Origin: Limnomonas spitsbergensis
Taxonomy: Eukaryota; Chlorophyta; Chlorophyceae; Chlamydomonadales
Assembly (NCBI GenBank): GCA_037349105.1
Contig: JAYJMM010000072.1
Span: forward strand, 248,001-312,000
Length of the DNA stretch: 64,000 nt
Direction of reading: 5' to 3'
The position numbers and the translations under genes are program-made. Of this stretch, positions 1 to 11,400 are shown piece by piece. Under the pieces are notes generated by a model. The model made no database searches and was not told the DNA's origin. It saw only the letters and a program-made list of their open reading frames with translations. Numbering within the stretch: position 1 is the stretch's first letter; each line of letters begins with the position of its first letter.

Positions 1-1856
1 GTGTAAGCTGGGCATGGATAGAGACTAGAGAGCCTGTGCTTGCCTTCATGGTGCTGATTTGTCATGACTGGGCTTCAGTTCATGACTTGGCTACATGTAA
101 CAGTCATGGCTTGGCTACATGCAAGCCAATACAGTCAGTACAGTCCAGTCACGACTTAGCTACATGTAAGCCAATACAGTCAGTACAGTACAGTACAATA
201 CAGTCATGGCTTGGCTACATGTAAGCCAATACAGTCAGTACAGTACAGTACAATACAGTCATGGCTTGGCTACATGTAAGCCAATACAGTCAGTACAGTG
301 CCGTACAGTACAGTCATGATGTGGCTACATGTAAGCCAATACAGCAGTACAGTACAGTACAGTACAGTACAGTACAGTACAGTACAGTACAGTACAGTAC
401 AGTCATGACTTGGCTACATGTAAGCCAATACAGTCAGTACAGTACAGTACAGTACAGTACAGTACAGTACAGTACAGTACAGTACAGTACAGTACAGTAC
501 AGTACAGTACAGTACAGTCATGGCTTGGCTTGGCTGCATGTTAGCCATCTCCCGGCTTCCAGTTAGACTGCCCATGCGCAGCCTGCCATGCTGCTTGGGC
601 CCGAGTCTATAGGGCGGTCAGGTTTAGGCCCTAAACCATAGCCATGAACCAAAGATGGGCTCGTAGCAAAACTAACTGCTCAATCCTGCCCTATACCAAT
701 TGTGGAGTCCCCTAGCTTGCCACTGCTTGCGGAACGAAGGGGTTCTCAGAACTTGTATCATCATGACATCAAATTCTGTGTACACGCCCATTCGGTGTCA
801 GCATCAATGTATCCCCACTGAAAACCCTTTTTGGACATGAATGCAACCAGAAGCCTTTCTGGACATGAATGCAACCAGAAGCCATTAGAGCATCGCTGCA
901 CCCGAAAGCTTTTTGAAAGGGCCAGACAGGGCCACCCGAGACTTTCTCCACATACGTCGCCTCACACGAAATGACCGCTGGCCCTACTCCGCTACAAGAA
1001 TAGCAACACCGGACAGAAATGGGATAATTCCTGAGATGGGAGAGACTGGGGAGGAAGGAGGCCTGGCTAATCCTGAGCTGCCCGGCAGCCTGTCCAGTGC
1101 TTCGGCCGAACAGGTGGCTTCCTTGATCCACGCTTCAGGGTGTGTGCTCTCTATTTACTTTTGAAGGGCCAGTCAGGGCCAACCGGAGAGGCCCCATGCA
1201 AGCTTGATCACGGGTGCGCATGGATAGGATTGCATGGTGATGCACTAGGGAGCGCACGGTGCCGCGCCTGGTGCCGATGCATGGTGCGTCTCCGTGACTA
1301 CAGTACATCTCATCCAGTGTTTGCTCTGGGGGGGGCAGCTACGATCAGGCTGGCCACTGGAGGGGCCTGTTGCAGCAAGCCCTGCTACTTGGGCCAATGG
1401 CAGAAAGGGCGGTAAAGTTTTGGTCCCCATTGGCCCAGGGCTGGCTGCCTGGCTGCCCAAAATCGGCCCAGAGGTGGCTAGCTGGCTGCCCACCATCCCT
1501 CCAAATATGGTCTCCGGCGTACTGATACAAGCACTTGTGTTATCTAGATGCAATATTCCAAATACCCTTCGTTGCATGAGTGCATGTCGTCCGTCACGAT
1601 CTCACGGAGGGAAGAGCGGCATGCATGCTATAAATCTATTATGGCATGAAGGATTGACATGGCAGCTTGCCGCATGGCATGACCCTTGATAATGCTCAGG
1701 TAGGTGGGTAAGGATTCTGAAAAAGGGGGAGAAAACGCCGCAACTTGGCTTCAGGAAAACGGCATGGGAGGGGCAGCTGCACCTCTCATGCCATGCCAGG
1801 GTGCCTACAGCGTAACCAGTCGCAACCCTCGACATGGCGACACTGACTAACCGCAC
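1..1856. other. Intron of the carrier gene, repeat-filled
   Basis: No exon is recognisable here on either strand. The stretch holds the AGTAC-type array (about 70-535), a short direct repeat at 825-885 (a 'ttctggacatgaatgcaaccagaagcc' type unit seen twice), and a copy of the dispersed GC-rich intronic repeat at about 1329-1500 with 'ggctggctgcc' direct repeats. The open frames in this stretch have no recognisable protein similarity. Confidence 0.5.
70..535. repeat. Compound satellite: 40-60-bp unit plus AGTAC pentamer runs
   Basis: A unit reading roughly 'catgacttggctacatg' followed by 'taagccaatacagtcag' recurs about seven times between 80 and 430. Pure cagta/agtac pentamer runs alternate with it (345-400 and 435-515). 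In the carrier gene's sense (minus strand) this is intronic. The parent exon edge, if there is one, is beyond the window. Confidence 0.9.
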
Positions 1857-2132
1857 CTGCAACAATATTTTCGTCCGCTCAAGCGGAGCTACTGACGTCT
1901 TCGCTAATCCTCCAGCAATGCCACCCGCCATTAGCTCCTGTGGCGAGGGTTTACAGGTTAACGCCCATGCAATAATCACTCCGGCGACCAGATAAGCGTG
2001 CGTCAGTGGCGTTAAGTGATTTTCATGGGAGAGATTGATAGAGAGACTCACGCGCACGAACTGCGGCTGGGAAACCAGAAACGCCTGCAGAGCATCCCCC
2101 TGGCTGCTTGAAGAGGAATTGGGCTGTACCAT
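1857..2132 (-). CDS. Mitochondrial carrier family protein, first two coding exons (partial at the left edge)
   Basis: Two exons are visible on the minus strand: 2132-2052 (27 codons, ATG start, Ser-rich N-terminus) and 1937-1857 (27 codons), both phase 0. The intron between them runs from donor GTGAGT to acceptor CCACAG. Exon 2 has the first matrix-helix signature of the SLC25 family: a Gly-rich GGIAGG segment (residues 32-37), then APLERTK (44-50), the canonical PxExxK motif. Family members are six-helix inner-membrane transporters of about 300 aa that exchange metabolites or nucleotides, so most of the gene, including repeats 2 and 3 that would indicate the substrate, lies beyond position 1. 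Exon 2 ends at a clear donor (GCAG then GTGCGG). I found no further exon between 1 and 1857. The substrate cannot be named. The gene is divergent from GUN4 with 322 bp between start codons. Confidence 0.75.
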
Positions 2133-2454
2133 CAAACGTTGTATGCAAGCATAATACAGAGACTATCAATGAGGAAAACTTGTTTATTCGAGCTGCGAGT
2201 GGTTCTCATCCGTGGCTCTCCTCTGCTTCTCATTCTTTATCGGTGTCCATACACGTGTCTCTCGTCTCCGCACCGTTCATACCCCAGTTCATACCGGTTC
2301 TAGTTTGTGTCTGATCACATCGACCTCGATCGTAGCGAGTCGCAGCTCAGGCACACTTCGCCTCGTACCAAAACAAATCCATATCTATACTTGGAACTCG
2401 TTCAACCCTTGATTCACGTTATCTAACGGGTACACCCGCACCCGGAGATCCACC
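2133..2454. promoter_or_regulatory. Divergent (bidirectional) promoter region between carrier gene and GUN4
   Basis: The 322 bp separate the start codon of the minus-strand carrier gene (2132) from that of plus-strand GUN4 (2455). Both 5' UTRs and both core promoters must lie here unless there are upstream non-coding exons. The region is of ordinary composition, free of the tandem repeats that fill the adjacent introns. I see no convincing TATA box. The GUN4 start has a favourable context (CACC before ATG). Confidence 0.5.
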
Positions 2455-5400
2455 ATGCAGTTCCTGAAGGCTCCGTCCGGGCGAATTGCGCACCATAGAC
2501 AGCTCAAGGCCTCCAGCTCGGTTGTTTCCACACCAACATCTTCCAATTGCCACCGGCTGCTTCCAGCACGAGGTCTAATTGTGAGCGCAGCCAAGCTGGG
2601 TGACGCTCCCCTGTTTGGTGACAGCGGATCTAGTAGCTTTCTTGGAGTAGGTGCAGGAGCTAGCGGTACACCTACAGCCGCCGCAGTGAAGCCCAACCTC
2701 GATGAAATTACTTTAGCCTCGGAGGTGAGAGCAGGGGATCGAGCAGCATCTGGATCCGGTGGCTAGATCTAGCATTAGCTCGCCTGGACAGAACCGGAGC
2801 ATGGGGGAGGTGCCTGCCAGCGAGGTGCGCGGGGATCACCAGCGGGAAATGTCGGTAGGGACGCCGAGATCCCCAGTTCCCTTCCATCGAGAAGGATGCA
2901 TTCATATTTTAATGCCTGTCCTCGATTGAAATTGGAATGAATGTGGGAATAATGGTTCAGCAGTGCAGTTCTATCACTAGCCGCAGAATCATCTGGGTCG
3001 GGGACAGACAGACGGATAGATAAGACCCCATGCAGGACAGGGGAGATTTCCCACCAGCGAGGATCATGGGGATAACAAGCAGGGGCGGCTGGATCTTCCA
3101 GACGCAATTTTTTACCTGGACTTAAATTGAAATTATTGGGACGAATGTACCCGTAGCCAAGAGCACTGCCGCGTGCACGCTCCATTGGCTGGGTTGCACT
3201 GCGCTGAGCCAAGGGCCTGCAGAATCGTGGCTGGATTGTAGCTGAATTGTACCTACGTGTCACCTCCCCGGACTGGGCTAGAATGCTGGATTATGAGGGA
3301 TATGTTTGGGGAATCATGGCTGGATTGTAGCTGAATTGTACCTACGTGTCCCCTCCCCAGACTGGGCTAGAATGCTGGATTATGAGGGATATGTCTAAGG
3401 CAGGCTGTTACCGAGTGGCTGGATTGTAGCTGAAGCATATCTTGGATACCGTACATTCCCGTCCAGGCTAGGTTGGATTACAAGAAATCAAGAATGTTGC
3501 TCATAGCTGTCAACTTCTGACAGGCTAGACCGTAGCAGAATTGTACCTGGATTGTAGCTGAATTGTAGCTGAATTGTAGCTGAATCGAAGCTGGATTGTT
3601 GCTGAAGCATCCGCAATACATCTCCCATCCAGACTGGGTGGCAAGAAACTTCCAAGGGAGCTGTTCAAGGCAGGCAATTACTGAATGGCTGAATTGTAGC
3701 TGAATCAGCTCGGGAAGATTCCCCTACCAGACTGGGTTGGATCACACGAAGCTTAAGAGAGCCGCTAAAGGCAATCAAATGCCGAGAGGATAAATTGTAA
3801 CTGACTTGTAGCTGAATCAGCTTTGACATATTCCCCTACCAGACTGGGCTGGATCATACAAAAGAGATCTGCTCACAGAAATCAAATGCTGAGAGGCTGA
3901 ACTGTAACCGAATTGTAGCTGAATTTCAGCTGAAGCCTCTTGAATACATCCTCCACCCAGGCTGGGCTGGATTATACAAAACTAAGAGATCTGCTCAAGG
4001 CAGGCGAATACCGACTAGCTGATGATGAGCAACGTGCACTCCTTATCAAGCTGGCAGGTGAGAGAGCAGGGAGAATGAGGACGGGTGGTGGGTGGGCAGC
4101 ATGAGGATAGGGGAGGGTGGGTGTGAGGTCAAGTGAGAGGGCAGGGAGAATGATGACAATTGGTGGGCGGGCAGCACAAGGATATTTGATTGGTGGGGGT
4201 GGGGGCATGAAGTATGAGGGCAGGCGAGTGGGCGGGAAGTATGAGGGCAGGCGAGTGGGCGGGAAGTATGAGGGCAGGCGAGTGGGCATGAAGTATGAGG
4301 GCAGGCGAGTGGGCGGGAAGTATGAGGGCAGGCGAGTGGGCATGAAGTATGAGGGCAGGCGAGTGGGCGGGAAGTATGAGGGCAGGCGAGTGGGCCGGAA
4401 GTATGAGGGCAGGCGAGTGGGCATGAAGTATGAGGGCAGGCGAGTGGGCCGGAAGTATGAGGGCAGGCGAGTGGGCCGGAAGTATGAGGGCAGGCGAGTG
4501 GGCATGAAGTTTGAGGGCAGGCGAGTGGGCGGGAAGTATGAGGGCAGGCGAGTGGGCGGGAAGTATGAGGGCAGGCGAGTGGGCGGGAAGTATGAGGGCA
4601 GGCGAGTGGGCGGGAAGTATGAGGGCAGGCGAGTGGGCCGGAAGTATGAGGGCAGGCGAGTGGGCCGGAAGTATGAGGGCAGGCGAGTGGGCCGGAAGTA
4701 TGAGGGCAGGCGAGTGGGCGGGAAGTATGAGGGCAGGCGAGTGGGCCGGAAGTATGAGGGCAGGCGAGTGGGCGGGAAGTATGAGGGCAGGCGAGTGGGC
4801 GGGAAGTATGAGGGCAGGCGAGTGGGCATGAAGTATGAGGGCAGGCAAGTGGGCCGGAAGTATGAGGGCAGGCGAGTGGGCATGAAGTATGAGGGCAGGC
4901 GAGTGGGCGGGAAGTATGAGGGCAGGCGAGTGGGCGGGAAGTATGAGGGCAGGCGAGTGGGCATGAAGTATGAGGGCAGGCGAGTGGGCGGGAAGTATGA
5001 GGGCAGGCGAGTGGGCCGGAAGTATGAGGGCAGGCGAGTGGGCGGGAAGTATGAGGGCAGGCGAGTGGGCGGGAAGTATGAGGGCAGGCGAGTGGGCGGG
5101 AAGTATAAGGGCAGGCGAGTGGGCCGGAAGTATGAGGGCAGGCGAGTGGGCGGGAAGTATGAGGGCAGGCGAGTGGGCGGGAAGTATAAGGGCAGGCGAG
5201 TGGGCGGGAAGTATGAGGGCAGGCGAGTGGGCCGGAAGTATGAGGGCAGGCGAGTGGGCCGGAAGTATGAGGGCAGGCGAGTGGGCCGGAAGTATTAGGG
5301 CAGGCAAGTGGGTGGAAAGCAAGAGGGCAGGTGAGTGGGTTGGAAGTATGAGGGCAGGTGGGGGGTGGGGGTGGGGGCATGAAGTATGAGGGCAGGCAAG

Positions 5401-8400
5401 TGGGCGGGAAGCAAGAGGGCAGGTGAGTGGGTGGGAAGTATGAGGGCAGGTGAGACTTGCGTTTCTCAATTACCTGGAAGGTTAGAGGACTCAGGCGTGT
5501 GAGGTGTCTCATCTATGACTTGGCAGAGGGGGCTTCAGAGGGGGCTGGAGGCTGTGGTTTGGGTGGGCAGGGATGGCTGGGTTGGCAGAAGATGTCGAAA
5601 CCAATCATTGTTGAGGGTGGGGGGTTTCGAACTCCTGCAGCTTTTCCTTATGGATGCGGTGGGAAAATGCATGAAGCGCGCTACTCTTTTGGCAGCAATA
5701 CAAGCACATTTCCTGGGCTGCAATCACCGTGCCATGAAAGAGGGAATCTGCACGGAACCTGCATGGAACTTGCATGGAACCTGCATGGAATCTGCATACA
5801 ATCTGCATGGAACCTACATAATAGTTGCATGGAATCTGCATACAATCTGCATGGAACCTACATAATAGTTGCATGGAATCTGCTTATCCCGCCAGCTGGC
5901 AGGACTCTTTGGAATGTTTATTGAAGTGCGCGCTATACCAGTTTGTGGAGAGGGGCCGCCGGGCGGCCACCTCTGGACCGATGGGGACCAAATCTTGACC
6001 AGGCCCACAGCTGGTAGCTCAAACAGCAGGCAGGAGTGGATGTCCCAGTACCCCCTCAGGCCCTCGGGCGGCACTGCGGCAGGTAGGCCATCCCTGGACC
6101 GATGGGGACCAAACCTTGATCGGCCTATGGCCAGAGGCCGGTGCAGATGGGTATCATTGGTCCTGATGCCGTGATGTAGCTGAAAGAGTTGAATGAGCTG
6201 AACAGTAGCTGAAGCTGTAGCTGAAATAATTGTTGTTCCTGACAGGCTCCGAAGCCGTCAAGCGAGGTTGGGTCTACTTCGCTGAGGTCAAGGGCATGCC
6301 CATCGCTGACCTGCGGACCATGGATGCGTTGTGAGTTGCATCCGAAGGGTTGTGTTTGTATTTTAAAAAGTTGTGAGCTGCTTGCGAAGTGTTGGTTCAA
6401 AGTTATAGCACTGCAAGCTGTGTTGTTGGTGAGCCGCCTTCCGAGTCCGTTAGATTGCAATTGTAATTTTGACAATCTGCATTTTAATTTTGCTGTGTGC
6501 TGCACTGCCGCAGATACCTTAAAAATTGCCTGCCATTGTATTTGAATTTATTGTTTGTTATTTTCCCATTTGTTTTCATTCGCGGGATACAGAATGGACG
6601 GGACCCCTCGATTCCGACTGGAAACTGGCGTGGACATTCTGGTATTCTGGTACCGCAAATTTGCTTTGGCCTCGTAATTAACGCTGTTTGGGGATATGAG
6701 GGATCCATGGATTTACTAAATGTCGATTGTCGACGCCAGTTTCCAGTCTGGAATTGAGAGTTTTTGTCGACAGTTTGCCTTGAGGGCAGCATAAAAAAAA
6801 ATGTTTCGATGGCCGAGGGGAGGCAAATCAAATCAAATCTACGGCATTCTGGCATTCTGGTATCCTGATATATTTCACCCCTGAACAACGTTACTAATGA
6901 GGGAGGCAGTATGAGGAACACACCTCATACTCCAGTTTAATTACTGCCATGTGGGTTGACCCTACAACTGTTATCCTCTTTCTGATGGCCACACCACACC
7001 CTCATCCTGTTGCAGGTGGCCACCCTTTACACTCAACCCTCATCCTGTTGTAAGCGGTCACTCTAAACCTTGCAAACCTTATCCTGTCTCAGGTGGAAGA
7101 AAGCCAGTGGTGGCAAGTTCGGGTACAGCGTGCAGAGAGATATGTGGTACCAGCAGCAGAAGCGGTGAGCCAAGGAGGGGAGGGTTACGGGAATGTGCCG
7201 TAAGAGGGTCCTTTTGAGCACAAAGTCAACTTGCGTACATGGAAACATGTGGTGCCAGCAGTAGAAGCGGTGAGCCAAGGAGGGGAGGGTTACGGGAATG
7301 TGCCGTAAGAGGGTCCTTTTGAGCACAAAGTCAACTTGTGTACATGGAAACATGTGGTACCAGCAGTAGAAGCGGTGAGCCAAGGAGGGGAGGGTTACGG
7401 GAATGTGCCGTAAGAGGGTCCTTTCGAGCACAAAGTCAACTTGCGTACATGGAAACATGTGGTACCAGCAGTAGAAGCGGTGAGCCAAGGAGGGGAGGGT
7501 TACGGGAATGTGCCGTAAGAGGGTCCTTTAGAGCACAAACTTTACTTTCTTGTACATGAAGATATGTGGTACAAACGGTAGAAGCGGTGAGCCAAGGAGG
7601 GGGGTTACGGGAATGTGCCGTAAGAGGGTCCTTTTGAGCACAAAGTCAACTTGTGTACATGGAAACATGTGGTGCCAGCAGTAGAAGCGGTGAGCCAAGG
7701 AGGGGAGGGTTACGGGAATGTGCCGTAAGAGGGTCCTTTTGAGCACAAAGTCAACTTGTGTACATGGAAACATGTGGTACCAGCAGTAGAAGCGGTGAGC
7801 CAAGGAGGGGAGGGTTACGGGAATGTGCCGTAAGAGGGTCCTTTTGAGCACAAAGTCAACTTGTGTACATGGAAACATGTGGTACCAGCAGTAGAAGCGG
7901 TGAGCCAAGGAGGGGAGGGTTACGGGAATGTGCCGTAAGAGGGTCCTTTTGAGCACAAAGTCAACTTGTGTACATGGAAACATGTGGTACCAGCAGCAGA
8001 AGCGGTGAGCCAAGGAGGGGAGGGTTACGGGAATGTGCCGTAAGAGGGTCCTTTTGAGCACAAAGTCAACTTGTGTACATGGAAACATGTGGTACCAGCA
8101 GTAGAAGCGGTGAGCCAAGGAGGGGAGGGTTACGGGAATGTGCCGTAAGAGGTCCTTTCGAGCACAAAGTCAACTTGTGTACATGGAAACATGTGGTACC
8201 AGCAGTAGAAGCGGTGAGCCAAGGAGGGGAGGGTTACGGGAATGTGCCGTAAGAGGGTCCTTTTGAGCACAAAGTCAACTTGTGTACATGGAAACATGTG
8301 GTACCAGCAGTAGAAGCGGTGAGCCAAGGAGGGGAGGGTTACGGGAATGTGCCGTAAGAGGTCCTTTCGAGCACAAAGTCAACTTGTGTACATGGAAACA

Positions 8401-11400
8401 TGTGGTACCAGCAGTAGAAGCGGTGAGCCAAGGAGGGGAGGGTTACGGGAATGTGCCGTAAGAGGGTCCTTTTGAGCACAAAGTCAACTTGTGTACATGG
8501 AAACATGTGGTACCAGCAGTAGAAGCGGTGAGCCAAGGAGGGGAGGGTTACGGGAATGTGCCGTAAGAGGTCCTTTCGAGCACAAAGTCAACTTGTGTAC
8601 ATGGAAACATGTGGTACCAGCAGTAGAAGCGGTGAGCCAAGGAGGGGAGGGTTACGGGAATGTGCCGTAAGAGGGTCCTTTTGAGCACAAAGTCAACTTG
8701 TGTACATGGAAACATGTGGTACCAGCAGCAGAAGCGGTGAGCCAAGGAGGGGAGGGTTACGGGAATGTGCCGTAAGAGGGTCCTTTTGAGCACAAAGTCA
8801 ACTTGTGTACATGGAAACATGTGGTACCAGCAGTAGAAGCGGTGAGCCAAGGAGGGGAGGGTTACGGGAATGTGCCGTAAGAGGGTCCTTTTGAGCACAA
8901 AGTCAACTTGTGTACATGGAAACATGTGGTACCAGCAGTAGAAGCGGTGAGCCAAGGAGGGGAGGGTTACGGGAATGTGCCGTAAGAGGTCCTTTCGAGC
9001 ACAAAGTCAACTTGTGTACATGGAAACATGTGGTACCAGCAGTAGAAGCGGTGAGCCAAGGAGGGGAGGGTTACGGGAATGTGCCGTAAGAGGGTCCTTT
9101 TGAGCACAAAGTCAACTTGTGTACATGGAAACATGTGGTACCAGCAGTAGAAGCGGTGAGCCAAGGAGGGGAGGGTTACGGGAATGTGCCGTAAGAGGGT
9201 CCTTTTGAGCACAAAGTCAACTTGCGTACATGGAAACATGTGGTACCAGCAGTAGAAGCGGTGAGCCAAGGAGGGGAGGGTTACGGGAATGTGCCGTAAG
9301 AGGGTCCTTTTGAGCACAAAGTCAACTTGTGTACATGGAAACATGTGGTACCAGCAGTAGAAGCGGTGAGCCAAGGAGGGGAGGGTTACGGGAATGTGCC
9401 GTAAGAGGGTCCTTTTGAGCACAAAGTCAACTTGTGTACATGGAAACATGTGGTACCAGCAGTAGAAGCGGTGAGCCAAGGAGGGGAGGGTTACGGGAAT
9501 GTGCCGTAAGAGGGTCCTTTTGAGCACAAAGTCAACTTGTGTACATGGAAACATGTGGTACCAGCAGTAGAAGCGGTGAGCCAAGGAGGGGAGGGTTACG
9601 GGAATGTGCCGTAAGAGGGTCCTTTTGAGCACAAAGTCAACTTGCGTACATGGAAACATGTGGTACCAGCAGTAGAAGCGGTGAGCCAAGGAGGGGAGGG
9701 TTACGGGAATGTGCCGTAAGAGGGTCCTTTTGAGCACAAAGTCAACTTGTGTACATGGAAACATGTGGTACCAGCAGTAGAAGCGGTGAGCCAAGGAGGG
9801 GAGGGTTACGGGAATGTGCCGTAAGAGGGTCCTTTTGAGCACAAAGTCAACTTGTGTACATGGAAACATGTGGTACCAGCAGTAGAAGCGGTGAGCCAAG
9901 GAGGGGAGGGTTACGGGAATGTGCCGTAAGAGGGTCCTTTTGAGCACAAAGTCAACTTGTGTACATGGAAACATGTGGTACCAGCAGTAGAAGCGGTGAG
10001 CCAAGGAGGGGAGGGTTACGGGAATGTGCCGTAAGAGGGTCCTTTTGAGCACAAAGTCAACTTGTGTACATGGAAACATGTGGTACCAGCAGTAGAAGCG
10101 GTGAGCCAAGGAGGGGAGGGTTACGGGAATGTGCCGTAAGAGGGTCCTTTTGAGCACAAAGTCAACTTGCGTACATGGAAACATGTGGTACCAGCAGTAG
10201 AAGCGGTGAGCCAAGGAGGGGAGGGTTACGGGAATGTGCCGTAAGAGGGTCCTTTTGAGCACAAAGTCAACTTGTGTACATGGAAACATGTGGTACCAGC
10301 AGTAGAAGCGGTGAGCCAAGGAGGGGAGGGTTACGGGAATGTGCCGTAAGAGGGTCCTTTTGAGCACAAAGTCAACTTGTGTACATGGAAACATGTGGTA
10401 CCAGCAGTAGAAGCGGTGAGCCAAGGAGGGGAGGGTTACGGGAATGTGCCGTAAGAGGGTCCTTTTGAGCACAAAGTCAACTTGTGTACATGGAAACATG
10501 TGGTACCAGCAGTAGAAGCGGTGAGCCAAGGAGGGGAGGGTTACGGGAATGTGCCGTAAGAGGGTCCTTTTGAGCACAAAGTCAACTTGCGTACATGGAA
10601 ACATGTGGTACCAGCAGTAGAAGCGGTGAGCCAAGGAGGGGAGGGTTACGGGAATGTGCCGTAAGAGGGTCCTTTTGAGCACAAAGTCAACTTGCGTACA
10701 TGGAAACATGTGGTACCAGCAGTAGAAGCGGTGAGCCAAGGAGGGGAGGGTTACGGGAATGTGCCGTAAGAGGGTCCTTTTGAGCACAAAGTCAACTTGC
10801 GTACATGGAAACATGTGGTACCAGCAGCAGAAGCGGTGAGCCAAGGAGGGGAGGGTTACGGGAATGTGCCGTAAGAGGGTCCTTTTGAGCACAAAGTCAA
10901 CTTGTGTACATGGAAACATGTGGTACCAGCAGTAGAAGCGGTGAGCCAAGGAGGGGAGGGTTACGGGAATGTGCCGTAAGAGGTCCTTTCGAGCACAAAG
11001 TCAACTTGTGTACATGGAAACATGTGGTACCAGCAGTAGAAGCGGTGAGCCAAGGAGGGGAGGGTTTCGGGAATGTGCCGTAAGAGGGTCCTTTTGAGCA
11101 CAAAGTCAACTTGCGTACATGGAAACATGTGGTACCAGCAGTAGAAGCGGTGAGCCAAGGAGGGGAGGGTTACGGGAATGTGCCGTAAGAGGGTCCTTTT
11201 GAGCACAAAGTCAACTTGCGTACATGGAAACATGTGGTACCAGCAGTAGAAGCGGTGAGCCAAGGAGGGGAGGGTTACGGGAATGTGCCGTAAGAGGTCC
11301 TTTTGAGCACAAAGTCAACTTGCGTACATGGAAACATGTGGTACCAGCAGCAGAAGCGGTGAGCCAAGGAGGGGAGGGTTACGGGAATGTGCCGTAAGAG

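Noticed and set aside
13..560. Protein-coding potential in the AGTAC array
   Set aside because: Tyr/Ser/Gln repeats come from the pentamer; no conserved context.
3972..5512. Long frames on both strands across the 27-bp array
   Set aside because: Three or more frames are open at once, as expected for a short repeat divisible by three; no homology.
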